Source of the DNA: Tulasnella sp. 424 | Lineage: Eukaryota; Basidiomycota; Agaricomycetes; Cantharellales; Tulasnellaceae | Assembly (NCBI GenBank): GCA_019633425.1 | Contig: WSUB01000183.1 | Coordinates: 1-64,000, forward strand | Length of the DNA stretch: 64,000 nt | Reading direction: 5' to 3' | Part shown: in pieces, positions 36,405-47,667 of the stretch | Layout of the letters: every line of letters starts with the position of its first letter | Numbering within the stretch: the first letter of the stretch is position 1 | Made by a program: the position numbers and the translations under genes | Notes under the pieces: model-generated | The model's database searches: none | What the model was told of the DNA's origin: nothing | The model's input: only the letters and a program-made list of their open reading frames with translations

Positions 36405-36852
36405 TTACTTGTACTCGGCTTCCCATTTTGCTAGCACTTTTTCGAGGTCGAAGTTCGGGTCGTCGGGGTTTGTTATTACTGTGCACCAGAAGAGCCAAGT
36501 GTCAGTTCCGCGCTCAGCCAACCAATGCTCGTAGTTCCCCGTGCAGGGAATCAGAGCAACCGAGTCCAAATGAGTGAGGACGTACATCCGCTACCCTTGC
36601 TAGCTGCCTGCTTGTCCGTCCATGCCTGGCGGGCTTGTTTTATGAGCTCCTCGCGATGGTGCACGGCATGCTCCGCTTTGCGATGGTTCTCCTGCTCCTG
36701 CAGCGTCCGTCGATGGCTGATTCCATAGAGGATACCGCCAATCAAACCGGTGTAGCGAACGACCTGGGTAATGGAGGGTGTCAGCCGACGTGTGACCAAG
36801 TTTTGACGTTTCTCCAAAATATTGTTGCTCGCACGTTTACGGTGGAAGACAT
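36405..36852 (-). CDS. ATP21: ATP synthase subunit e, mitochondrial
   Basis: Three exons (36835-36852, 36595-36763, 36405-36478), 86 residues, the normal size. After a six-residue first exon comes the membrane helix VVRYTGLIGGILYGISHRRTL, containing the GxxxG-type motif used for dimerisation of the F1Fo ATP synthase, then a charged helix (REELIKQARQAW) and the typical C terminus NPDDPNFDLEKVLAKWE. Inner mitochondrial membrane; needed for dimer formation and cristae shape. Too fragmented by introns to appear as one ORF. A broken relative lies at 29044-29340. Confidence 0.9.
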
Positions 36853-37090
36853 GAAAGGAACGTCCTCTGGAGTGAGAAGGGAGCTAGAATGACCGGTTAG
36901 AATCAAGTTAGACTACTGAGAACAGTAGTGAACTTACGAGGACTGGGAGAGGAGATGGGATGCGGGAGACTGGCTGGTTGGAGATTGAACGAATTATCGT
37001 CGGGCGTGCGAAGTTTCAAGTTCGACTACGAGATTTGGACGCTTGTTCCTTCATCCACGACTCTACCACCGCCCAAAACGTCCGACTGGA

Positions 37091-39924
37091 ATGGCGGACT
37101 CCTTCGATGATGACGAGGACGCCTTTCTTTACGGAGACGGTCCTACACCCGCTCTGACCCCCACGACGTCCGCACCAGGTATGCCTTTCAAGTAAGGTTA
37201 GCAAAACACGCTTTTGACGCCCGATATCTCTTTCTTCGTTCTAGCAACGATTCCCCCGATCCCGTAAGTCCAACGAGTGTCACTAAAGGCTCGAAACTAA
37301 TTTGATGGCAAACTGGCTGGTATAGGACAACCAACAATGGAGCTTCTTTTCCTCCCGAGAACGTTGAGCTGGACCTGGCTGGTTTGGAGGAGCTCCGCAA
37401 GACAGTCGCTCACGTAGATGATACAAGCTATCTGGTGTCCGGGATGTCTCTTCCGGGCCAGCATACAGACGAGGAAGATGTGCATATGGAGGTTGGAGAG
37501 GATCTTGTGGACGATAGGGAGGGTGACGAGGATGAAGACGAGGAGGAAGAATCCGTAAGCCTTCCATTTTGCATAGCTGATACTACAATGCAGATTACAA
37601 ACGTCTATCCATGTACGTTACACGTATATATGAATGAATATAGGACGTCGAGATCATTATGGAAGAAGCGTTGCCCGTGCGCTCGATGGACTTTCGGTCA
37701 AATGCCTCTGGTGCCAAGCCCCTTATCCCCCTACGCCAGCCCTCGGCACCAGCTCCGACGGCGGCTGTAGCCGCAGCAATTGAGCGAAGACGTGAGTTCT
37801 ATATCATAGTTTGGCTCTGCGTTCTTGCTCTAAGAAGACTTTGCATGTAGCTATTCACCTCACGACGGAATATACCGCGTTGCCACGACCGCAATTATCT
37901 TCAGCCTCTGCTCCACCACCCGCTTCTGCTTCATCCACTCCTCTATCAAAACCGCCAGCTGCCGACGGCGAGGTTGTGAAATCCGACCCTCCTCTCGTTG
38001 CCCCCACCGCGGTCAGACCAGGCGAAAATGCACCAGGTTCCGAAGCGGTACCAGCCACGAGCGTCAAAGACGAGTACAACGTCAAAGAAGAGTATAACGA
38101 CACGCCTCAACCTAGCGTTGGAGAAAGACGTGCTCCCGACCCTGCTTTGCTCGCTCTCCCCCCAGCCCATGCTCCCCCCTCAGCCCCCCGAATCGATCCA
38201 ACAGAGCCAGGAATCCTTCCCGACCAGACGTCCGTCTTTGATGTCGACATGAACAATCTGGCTGAGAAAGGTTGGCGCAAGCCTGGCAGCGACCTAAGCG
38301 ATTGGTTCAACTACGGCTTCGACGAGATCAGTTGGGAGGCATATTGTGTGCGACGACGGGAGCTAGGCGAAGCGGCCGCTATGCTAAAGGGTGCTGTTCT
38401 GGTAGGCGGTCGAGATTTTAGCCAATGGCAGACTAATTGATTCTGTTGGCCTTACTACAGAATTTGGCAGCGATGCCAGAAGAACAGATTCAACACATAC
38501 CTCCTGAAATGCGTTCGACTCTTATCGCGCAAGCGTCTCTCATGGGAGTGGGGATGCCACCTGGGGGAATGATGAACGGAATGATGGGCCCTGGCGCCGT
38601 ACCGCCTCAAATGGGTGGCCAGCCGGGGATGATGGGAGGACCCGTCGGCGGCATGGGAGGACCTCAGGGTATGGGCGGCATGGGCATGATGCCAAATCAA
38701 CCAGGCATGATGATGGGTCCAAACGGGGGTCCCATGATGCCGGAGATGATGGCAGGCATGAACGGTATGGGCGGTCCTGGTATGATGGGCATGATGAACG
38801 GAGGTCCTACGGGAATGGGTCCTATGGCACCTGGCTTTCCTCCAAACATACCCCCTCAAGACTCTCCCATGAACGGGAATATAGGCCTGGCTGGGATGCC
38901 TGTTGGACCGGCTGCGATGAAGATGGAAGCTCCCGATATGGGCAACTCTGGAATGATGATGCCCAGCGGAGGCCCTCCTCAGCTACAAGTACCAAGCGTC
39001 CAACTGCAACAAGGACCACCATCCGCGGACGGCGGAAGCGATGCAGGAGGGGAGCTGGGAGGGCCATCCAGTGTTGCTGGCACCGAGGTAGGGCCATTTA
39101 CGGACTATGAATTGCGGAGGTGCTCACAGGTTTCCCTTCCCGCAGGATCAGCAACAAGCCCTTCAGGTTCAACCACCAACCGGACCTTCGGGTAGAGGAG
39201 CATTCGCAGGCCGTGGTCGCGGAGCCTTTGCAGCTGGACGTGGTGCGCCACCTTTCGCAGGTCGCGGGCGAGGAGGCGGCGTAGCACCACCAGCTGGTCC
39301 CAGAGCCGTATCTCCGCTACCATCGAATGTTCCGACAGGACCTCGTAACGCCACCGTTCGCTATAAAGATAAAGATCGACAGGATAGCGACTCAAAGGCC
39401 GTCGAGATTGACTACGGAGGAGGAGGAAGCACATCTGGTCGGGGGAGTGCCGAGAGAGAGAGGGAGAAGGACCGGGATCGCGATAGAGAGAGGGAGCGCG
39501 ACAGGGAGCGGGAACGAGACCGAGATCGTGAAGGCAGAGACCGGGAGAGGGACCGAGATAGGGACAGAGATCGCGAGAGGGATCGTGACCGTGAGCACAG
39601 AAGGGAGCGGGAACGCGATCGCGAACGTGACAGAGAGCGAGAGAAAGATCGTGACCGAGACCGCGAGAGCCGGAGGGAATCTCGAAGGGACCGGGATAAA
39701 GAAAAGGAGAAGGAGAAGGACCGGGAACGTGATGACAAGGATACTAGGGATCGCGACAACAGTGGCAGCGACAAGTACGATGACAAAAGCCGAAGCAGCA
39801 GGTTCGTTTTCAACCCATCTCTTAATCCTTTCAAGGCTTCTAACGAAATTTCCGCAGAAAACGGCGCAACTCTGAGAGCGAAGATGGTCGTGAATCAAGC
39901 GGCCGAGCATCGAAACGTCGATGA
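37091..39924 (+). CDS. FIP1: Pre-mRNA polyadenylation factor Fip1
   Basis: Eight exons (37091-37178, 37245-37263, 37326-37554, 37644-37791, 37851-38401, 38461-39087, 39146-39801, 39858-39924) splice in frame to 794 residues. Starts MADSFDDDEDAFLYGDG, then an acidic region, and the Fip1 motif (about 290-327: VFDVDMNNLAEKGWRKPG...DWFNYGFDEISWEAYC), which binds the cleavage and polyadenylation complex (CPF/CPSF) and helps recruit poly(A) polymerase in the nucleus. Exon 6 is Met/Gly/Pro-rich, exon 7 has RGG-like GRGRGAF repeats and about 100 residues of Arg-Asp/Arg-Glu repeats (39450-39750). That RD/RE tail is like the human protein FIP1L1 and absent from yeast Fip1. Confidence 0.94.
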
Positions 39925-40101
39925 ATGGCTTGTCGTTGTACTACATTTCCCCAAGCATTTCGTTTCTCTTTTCTCAGTGTATTTCCGATGCATTATATAT
40001 ACGACACTGCCCTATGGACACACTCGATGCCAATTGAAAGGGTTTGTTATTCAGCTACTGCGAGCTCCTTTTGCGCTGCAGGCGAGAGTCAGAAATAGGC
40101 C

Positions 40102-43100
40102 TCATTCAACTGAAATGATTTTCATACCCAAAGTAATCTTGTCGCCCAATGAGAGCGCGATGCCCTGAGTTTTGCTGCGAATCCGGACATGGCCTTGGAT
40201 CGTTCCCGTGTCTTCCATCTTTTCGATGCTTAGGTTTGCCAGAGCGTCTTCGCCTAAGGGAGATGGTCAGTGAACTCGTCAGACTCGAGCAGCGAGGGAT
40301 GAACATACCGAAGAGGCTTCGAGCATACATATTTGCTGACAAGAAGTCGCAATCGCCTGATAACGCTGCTTCCGGGGTAAGGCAAGCCATGTTCGTGGAC
40401 TTCATTATATGTTTGAGGTAAGCACGAAGGTCACTGAAACAAGGCAACGGTCAGAATAGCGAACGGCGTGGGTGTTGAGTCGGGGACGGACGTGATAGCG
40501 GTATTGACGTTGACCCGGTTCTCCCACTCGAATTCGGTCCACATGCTTCGGAACTGGGAAGGGACAAATCAGTTATGGCTACTATTTGGATACGCGGGGA
40601 AGGTGAACCTACCTGAGACTCTGTACAATAAGAAGGCTTGATGTAATCCATAATATCGATATGTATGTCGCTGAGCACAACGCAGGTTTCTGAAGTGCCT
40701 TGTTCCCAAATGATATTCCCGAAGATGACGCCAGTTTCAGTAGAAGATACCTAGGTAAAAGAGTAAGCGAAATGGGCAACAAGGTGAATGATTTGGGTTT
40801 GGAAATACCTTGATTGTAGCCTTGATACTATGGAAGCTGTGTGGGGCGAGGGTGTGCGTAGCGGGGCGCTCCACCAGCTTGAGGTCACCGAGAGTCGCGA
40901 ACTCGAGGCAAAGATTTTGAAGGGTGTTGGCGGTTTGATTGACCACGAGAACGTCGAGAAGGATATCGAATCCATGGATCTTTACATAGGCTTCCGCGTA
41001 AACAGGATCAGAGAAACCTGTCCAATTGCTTATTAGTCCTTGCCACAACTCGTGTTCGCCACCTGGGTAGGCTCACCAGTAAGCTGTACGACGCGACTGA
41101 GATTCGACACCAAATCCTCCTGTACTTCGTTGGACCCGGTAGCTCGAGTAACGTCTTGTTCGTACTGAAAATAAATTTAAGTCCCGGGCGGAATCGTAAA
41201 GTTCGAACGGAAGAAACGTACGTCGATGCCGTCTGCGGCGTTCTTTTTAGAGAACTGGCGGAAGGTTAGAAGGTCGTCGACTTGGACAGCGGAAGTCTTG
41301 TTCTCCTTTTCCTTCTTCTCTGCAGCCTTCTTCTCCTCAGTGGCAACCATTTTGGCGTACGCGGCCTTGGTGTCCTTGAGGAAGATCTCATCGACAGCTT
41401 CTTCCTCATGAACTTTGGTGTGGCCGGAGGTGTCCAGGTTCGCCATTGTGGTTATGCAGTTCATGATACGTTCTTGCGAATCTTCGTCTATGGGGACGGC
41501 TGCGAACTTCGATTGGCCGACTCGAATGATGGAAGTCATAATGAGCATGGCCTGAAAGACAAAGTCAGCGCACGCCCCCAAAAAGAGACGATACAGAACA
41601 CTGACCTCGGCTCGCAAAGCGTTAACGGCCTTCGTGTCGTTCGAAACTTGTGATAACCGAAGGACAAGTTTGACGAGGGTGGAAGCGACAACAGATCCAG
41701 TATAGAAATCTCCTCCAAGAATCAATGCTGAGAAGCGGTGATTGTTAGGTCGAAGTCGTGTCCCAAGAATGTGTGTTTACCTCTGAGTGGAGGCTTCGAG
41801 GCGTTCTTTGCATCGGCCTTCGACGTATAAGCGCTCTCCGTAGCATAGGTTCCATCAGCCAGTACTCGGGGATGGGACGAACCCGATTTCTTCTCGTCGG
41901 TGGCTTCTTCTCCAGCACCTCCATCATCCGCCAAACGCTAAAAGGCGAGTCGAACGGGGTCAATACACGATTCAAACTATCCCAAAGGGTTCTAACCTGT
42001 TCCGCTGCGAGGATTGGGATTTCGCCAATGACTTTGCGCAGCGCTTGCATTGCTGCTTGGATATCTGAGGAAGACACGTCTTCAGCGATGACGCTACGAG
42101 GTATGGGTCGCATTATTCCCCACCAGCAGCCTCCGCGCAGTACTCTCCAGTAATCCACAGGGCACCTCGGAAGACCTTCCCTGACTTGATATCACCAAAG
42201 GTCTGGAGGAGCTTTTCGGTAATTGAGGCTCGAAGGTTAGGGAATTTCTCAACGACCTCCCTTTAAACCGCTTTGTCAGTACTTATTCTTTTCAATCGAA
42301 CTCTACCAGGTCTCACCTGACGAAGGCGATGACATCAACGGCAGAAGGGTTATTGGAATCTCCCAAGAACTCCATGAGCGCATGGACAACGCTAGCGGCG
42401 ACCTCGGAGAACTTGATGGCACATATATGGATAGACTGGATGAGAAGTTGACGATACTCGAGATTTTTGTCGTAGTCGGCCTCGAGTGTCTTGATTAGTT
42501 GCTTCTTCAAGGTCCCGACAACATCTTCCACGTTTCTGCTGGTGACCATAGCTAAAGCGATGCTCAAGCACTTTCGTCGAACCTCCATGTCGGGGGAACT
42601 GAGGACGCGAAGCAAGTCCATAACGAGGGGGTCGATCACGTGTTCGTGTTTGGCACGGAGGGCTTCCAGTCGGTCGAGAACGATGAGCTTCACGTTGTTA
42701 TCTGACTCCTTGGCGACCAAGTCCACGAAGCCAGACGCAGCGGCTGTTCAGGAAGGAACGTTAGCCCAACGACGCTCCAGATGTTTGGTTAAGAGACGGC
42801 ACCTTTGATCGCAGCAGGGTTTTGAGTGAGGGTCGTTAATGTCGTGGCGGCTTCGTATTTTACGGAGTGAGAGGGGGCATTCAATAGCTCAAAGACGCAT
42901 CGAATGTATTTAGGCTTAGGTGTAAGAATCCAGATTAGCCCTGCGAAGTCGCGCTAGATGGACATAATACTCACTCGATTAGGTGTTTCGCCCATACAAT
43001 CTTTTCGAATGAGCTCAATAAAAGCTAGCTGCATGAGCTCGTCGAGACTAGGTATTTGGTCGTAGACTGAAAGAAGGTATTCGACCGCCCGTGGCATGGC

Positions 43101-43973
43101 ACAGTTGGCGAGGAAGACAAAAGCATTTCGTTTGCACGTCATGTCTGATTCCTAGACAAATAGGTCGTGTGAGATTGGGGTAGACTTGAGAACAATATAT
43201 CTTACAGCAGCTAAGAAGGTCTGAATGAGCTCAGGGGCGTCTGGGATTAAGCTCTCGAACTCTTTGTAGATGCTATAAATCGTGAAGACCGCGTTCTTGC
43301 GAACATAAGAGTGCCGGTGTTCCTATAGAGGAGGATTAGCGTCGAAAGAAACCGTATTGTGGATAGTTAAGCTGACCAGGCAAGATCGGCAAATGGGGAT
43401 CAGAGGTTCAATGAGTTCTGGTTCTTTCAATTTCTGCAGAGATCGAAGGGTAGCTCCTCGGATATACTCGTTAGGATGTTGCTGGGGAACGAATGTCGCT
43501 TAGTGATCGTCAGCTCAAGAGGCTTGGATGCTTACCAGATCGTTTCGGATGGCATTGCTGTATGGTCAAGTAGTCGCGGTTAATGAAGGCAAGATGCAAT
43601 TCTGACAATACTTACACCACAAGAATCATCTCCTGCTTAAGCTTTCCGTTTTCCTCGTACTTGGGACATACCTCCCAGTAGAAATGGAGGAGCTTCTTTA
43701 GCCGTTTATCCTTCGACGGCATGCAGTATTGGATGACTGGCATAAGTAACGTTGCCTAGGGTCACGACGAAACGCTCAGCAGACTGAGATCTCAACCACT
43801 ATATCACACCAGCGTACTTGAGGGTTTCCATTGAGAGTGGCGTTGATGATCTTCTTAAGCGTCTCAATTTTGACTTCGTCAGAACCCTTCTGCAACCCGT
43901 TCCGCAGGTCCTGGGTGCTCGGTGTTTCAGACCCATCGTCGGCGACGAACGTAAAGGATAAAGCGTCCGCCAT
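40102..43973 (-). CDS. SEC26: Coatomer subunit beta (beta-COP)
   Basis: Nineteen exons on the minus strand splice in frame to 952 residues, as expected for beta-COP: 43818-43973, 43616-43755, 43536-43557, 43377-43481, 43206-43322, 42975-43151, 42803-42914, 42317-42743, 42124-42260, 41997-42079, 41781-41937, 41606-41727, 41222-41551, 41077-41164, 40809-41017, 40613-40750, 40492-40553, 40309-40433, 40102-40253. HEAT/armadillo-like N-terminal half ([45 protein letters not shown]), charged linker, and C-terminal appendage domain ([28 protein letters not shown]). Part of the COPI coat for Golgi-to-ER and intra-Golgi vesicles. The intron with acceptor AAG|CCT at about 42915 and the 49-nt intron at 42080-42123 are the least certain. 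Confidence 0.95.
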
Positions 43974-44547
43974 CGTCAATTTGAGAAAAGATTGAGGTCT
44001 TTTGCAGGTCGTTCTACGCGTCAGGCGCGCTCAGAGGATGTCAGTAGGGAAGACGTGGTCGAAAGTAGAATTGGCGCAAACAAAGCCACGCCCCAACAAC
44101 CACCACTCCCTTGGGCACCAGAGCCCAATATCGCCTGTAACCGCAAACAACCCAACCGATAGCTTAGAGCCCATGTGATCATCGCAGTGTTTTACATCGT
44201 AATCGGTTCTGCCTCACACCCCGTGTTCAAGGCACGGTTCGGGTACCAACGAACACCGAGCAAATAATTCGGAGCTGCCGGTCGTGATTCAGATCTTTGG
44301 GGAAATGCGAGACCACCAGGTTGAGGAACCGACTGGAATGCAATCTTGTCTGATCGCCCAAGTCCTCATGTTCTGTGTCGGTTCGTATAAAACGATGTTT
44401 CCCTCGGATTTCCTAGCCTTCCATCCCCCATACTCTTTCATCCTTTCAACGAGCTGGTCCTCGCAAACCTTCAACTTTCATCCAACATCATTACTCACTT
44501 CCATCCCTTCCACCACTTCTATCTCTCATCTTTAACATATTATCATT
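43974..44547. promoter_or_regulatory. Divergent promoter region SEC26 / secreted protein
   Basis: 574 bp between the two start codons. The secreted-protein side has a TATA box (44386-44393) and a pyrimidine-rich leader up to its ATG; the SEC26 side shows no TATA box. Confidence 0.55.
44386..44393 (+). promoter_or_regulatory. TATA box of secreted protein gene
   Basis: TATAAAAC, about 160 bp upstream of the start codon at 44548, followed by a CT-rich leader. Confidence 0.6.
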
Positions 44548-46684
44548 ATGCGTATTCCTTCAGCGACTGGTCTCGTTTTCGCCTCTCTTGCTCTTTCTGG
44601 CTCTTCTTTCGCCGCCCCCACTCCTGCATCTCCTAACCCGTCCTCGCCCAATCCCGGCAACATCAACTCGCCTCGGCCAGATATCGACTCTCCTCGCTTT
44701 CCCAACTCGCCAAGTGTCGGTTCTCCCCGTACCTTTAGCCAAGCAACCTTGCTTGGTCGTCGGAACAACCGTGTTCGTCGTCCTCTAGGTATGCTCCTTC
44801 CACTCCAATTGCTCTTCAAAGACTTATTCTTTGCTTCGAGGTCGGAAACGGAGTCTGGGGCCCGATCCTTCGACCTCGGGCCCGATTCCCGATGGTAGCG
44901 ACGCAGTGGTAGCGGCGCCTATGCAGAGGTCTCTTGGTTAGTACTTTATTTCATCGCCTAGGATTCCGACTCATCCAACCTATCTCCAGCCCATATGTCT
45001 ACCCGCGATGACGGAACCGTCCAAGTTGAAGGTCTAGGACTCATCGACCAACCCACCGCCGACACCGTCAAGAGCACCCTTTGTGGAGCCGGCAAGGCGC
45101 TCCAGGGCGTCCCTGGTGCTGGGCCAGCCCTGGCTGAGCTCTTATGTGATCTCGGGGAAACCGTTACCGGTGTCCTCGGTCCCAACCCTCCTCCTGGAGG
45201 GGCTCCAGCAGAACGCCGTGCTATCCGTACGTTACTTCCTACACTTCGAATTCGATAATACAGTTGACTGATACAATTTTGCAGCCCACCGAATGAGGCG
45301 ACAAGCCTCCGCTGACGCAGGCAGCTCCACGACCGATGGAACCGTCAATGCCGAGGGCCTTGGACTCATCCCGGTTGCAACAGGCAAACAACTCAACGAT
45401 GCACTTCACGCAATTGGCGGCGCCGTTGGAGAGAAGGTTCCTATCGTCGGCCCTGTTGTCGGTGGTCTTCTCGGCACGGTTGGCGACATTCTCAGCGGCC
45501 TTATCACTCGTGACCACATCCCAGACGCACCCATCGACGCCGAAAGCCTCCCAGCCTCGGCCTATCAGCAAGTCCCAGGCGGCATCGCCTACGCTGCAGC
45601 ATCTCCTTACGTCGGCTCAACCCCCGGGCAAGTCATCGGCGAATTCGTCGGACCAGACGGGAGAGTTTACCAGGAGATTGCGCAACCCTTCTCTCAGGCT
45701 GCGCAGGCTCCTGGTCAGCTTAGTGGATACGGTGTCCAGCATGCTCAACAGGCCGCCGGCAGCGTGGTTGGTCAAGCCTCCGGAGTGGCGTCCAACCTTC
45801 CTGGACCTGGAGCTGTTCTGTCGGGTGTAACTCAGACTGCCGGGCAGACCGTCGGTGCTATGGGAGGCATCCTTCCTACTGGTCTTCTTGGGGGCGCGTT
45901 AGGAACCCTTCAGGGTGCAGTTGGCGGTCCCGTGGGTATGGCCCAAGGCATGGTCAACGGCGTCGTTGAGACCGCATCAGGTGTAGTTCCAGCTGTCGGC
46001 AACGTCCGTCAGATTATTGGATCCTTCAACGGTCTTCCGGTCTTCTCCACCGCCGCTGCAACCGTCCAAGCGCTTTCCCAACCAGCATCGGGCCAGGTTC
46101 AGCCTCCGGACGCCATTAACCAATTCGGCCAAGCAGTCTCTGGCGTTCACCAGACCGTCAGTGGGATGGTTGCCGGGAGCCCAGCTGCGGGGGTCGTCGG
46201 GGCGGCTCAAGCTGTGGCCGGGAACATTCCCGTAGTCAGTGGCATGCTAGGAAGCCTCCCCATCGTTGGCAAGGACGGGAACGCGGCGGGCTCGACTTTT
46301 GGCATTCTCAGCGCTCCCAACGATGCTCCCGCAGCGGCTGCCTCTCCCTCGGCAACCGCGGTCTCATCGGTCGATCCTAGCTCGCCAGGAAACTCGAACG
46401 TCAACCCTTCCGCGGAATCCGTTCCAGGAAACGACGGTGCGGATGAGGAGGACGGTGACGATGATGACGGCGAGGACGATCAGGATAGTGAGGAGGACGG
46501 AGTTGAGGGCAAGGATTCAACTCGCGATAACGCCAACTCGACTTCGATGGCTGCTCCAACCTCTTCTACGGGTTCCATGGTTACTCCATCATCCACTCCC
46601 TCCGCCTCGAGTTCCACCGATCCTTCGGGCTCAGCGACGCAAGGGACACCCACTCCTCCCCTCCCCTCCAGCACGGCGGCGTAG
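44548..46684 (+). CDS. Secreted Ser/Gly/Ala-rich protein
   Basis: Four exons (44548-44788, 44841-44936, 44990-45226, 45285-46684), 657 residues. Signal peptide MRIPSATGLVFASLALSGSSFA, then a Pro/Asn/Ser-rich stretch. Exons 3 and 4 each begin with a related module (DGTV-x-x-EGLGLI) followed by Gly/Ala/Val-rich amphipathic segments (for example GAVGEKVPIVGPVVGGLLGTVG). The C-terminal 130 residues are Ser/Thr/Pro-rich with an acidic run (DEEDGDDDDGEDDQDSEEDG). No known catalytic motif. Probably an extracellular or wall-associated structural protein. Fragments of this gene are scattered beside other kinase-TPR genes (11148-11746, 50431-50897, 62140-63060); this is the only intact copy. Confidence 0.85.
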
Positions 46685-46869
46685 ATCTTAGATAGTTTAG
46701 ATGTAGCTCTGTGTCCCGCTAGCATGGGAGTACTCTAGTTTTAATTGGATGGAAATTTGCTCTGCCAGGAGCGGTGAAGATCACACGGATCGTGTTTATT
46801 CATTGCAGACATCAGCGGCACTATTTTCCGAGGTCAGACGTTACTACGTAGTATTCGGTCTGAATCAAG

Positions 46870-47280
46870 TCCTTCAGATGAATGTTATTGCGCTTCTAGC
46901 AAGTGACGTGATGGAAGTAAAACAAATTTCACAAGGGATAGCACTTGGTCGAATGCCGGTAGTAGTGTTAGACATTGAAGTCCTGGTGCCACGGTGGTGG
47001 TGGTATTACTCGGAGGTCTCGAGGGGCTTATCATCGTCGCAGCCTCGCTGGTGCTCGACGAGCTGCTGTGTGGGTAGTCTGTGGGGTACAGCCAGGGAGG
47101 CAAGTCGTCATTTTAGTTGTCGGCGTCGCGTTCCAGGAACGGAGGTCGTCTTTGGTCGTTCGCGGAACTCGACGCCTGTTGGACCTCTGCAGACGACGAC
47201 TAACACACGGGGTTAGTTGCACGATGCCGGTTTTCAAGACGCGACGCTTAAATTACTCATTTGCATGAGGAGATCAACTT
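46870..47280 (-). other. Ser/Thr-rich ORF, copy ST1
   Basis: Minus-strand stretch with a frame reading PPWLYPTDYPHSSSSSTSEAAT then Ser/Pro/Thr-rich sequence and LPAFDQVLSLVKFVL. Related copies lie at 51115-51510 and 63200-63660, always convergent with a copy of the secreted-protein gene. A signal peptide or complete gene model was not found; exons and frames differ between copies. It may be the 3' part of a secreted protein gene or a decaying one. Confidence 0.4.
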
Positions 47281-47421
47281 TTGCCATGCCGGCGGGTGAG
47301 TCTACTTGGCTCGTGTACTACGTGGTTGCAGTTTCTGCCCAGGACGGGCCGTTCGAGATGTTGTGAATAGCCTGGAGGATGGCTGAGACCAATTGCAAGC
47401 AAAAAAGGCTCGCTTCGAACC

Positions 47422-47435
47422 GATGACGTAACGCA
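47422..47435 (+). promoter_or_regulatory. CRE-like site upstream of K3
   Basis: GATGACGTAACGCA, 233 bp before the K3 start codon, identical to the sites upstream of K1 and K2. Confidence 0.4.
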
Positions 47436-47667
47436 CCCCGAATATACTACAGTGGTTTGCATAAGTCCTTTCACCCTTTTTGGGAGTTATTAAGGTGTTC
47501 TCCTACCTAATTAGGCAGGTGGGGCCGGGGCGATGCGATTTCCGAGGGTGGAAAACACTTGTGCAAACCACCGTAAATCCACGTCTCCTATGCCACCTCA
47601 TTCGCTTACTCCCCCCTCGAGCGTCGAACCCATCTAAACATCGATCCATCTGACGCGGAGCCATCTG

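Noticed and set aside
39412..39910. Minus-strand ORFs of 140 and 172 residues, Ser/Arg/Leu/Val-rich
   Set aside because: They are antisense readings of the RD/RE repeat exon of FIP1.
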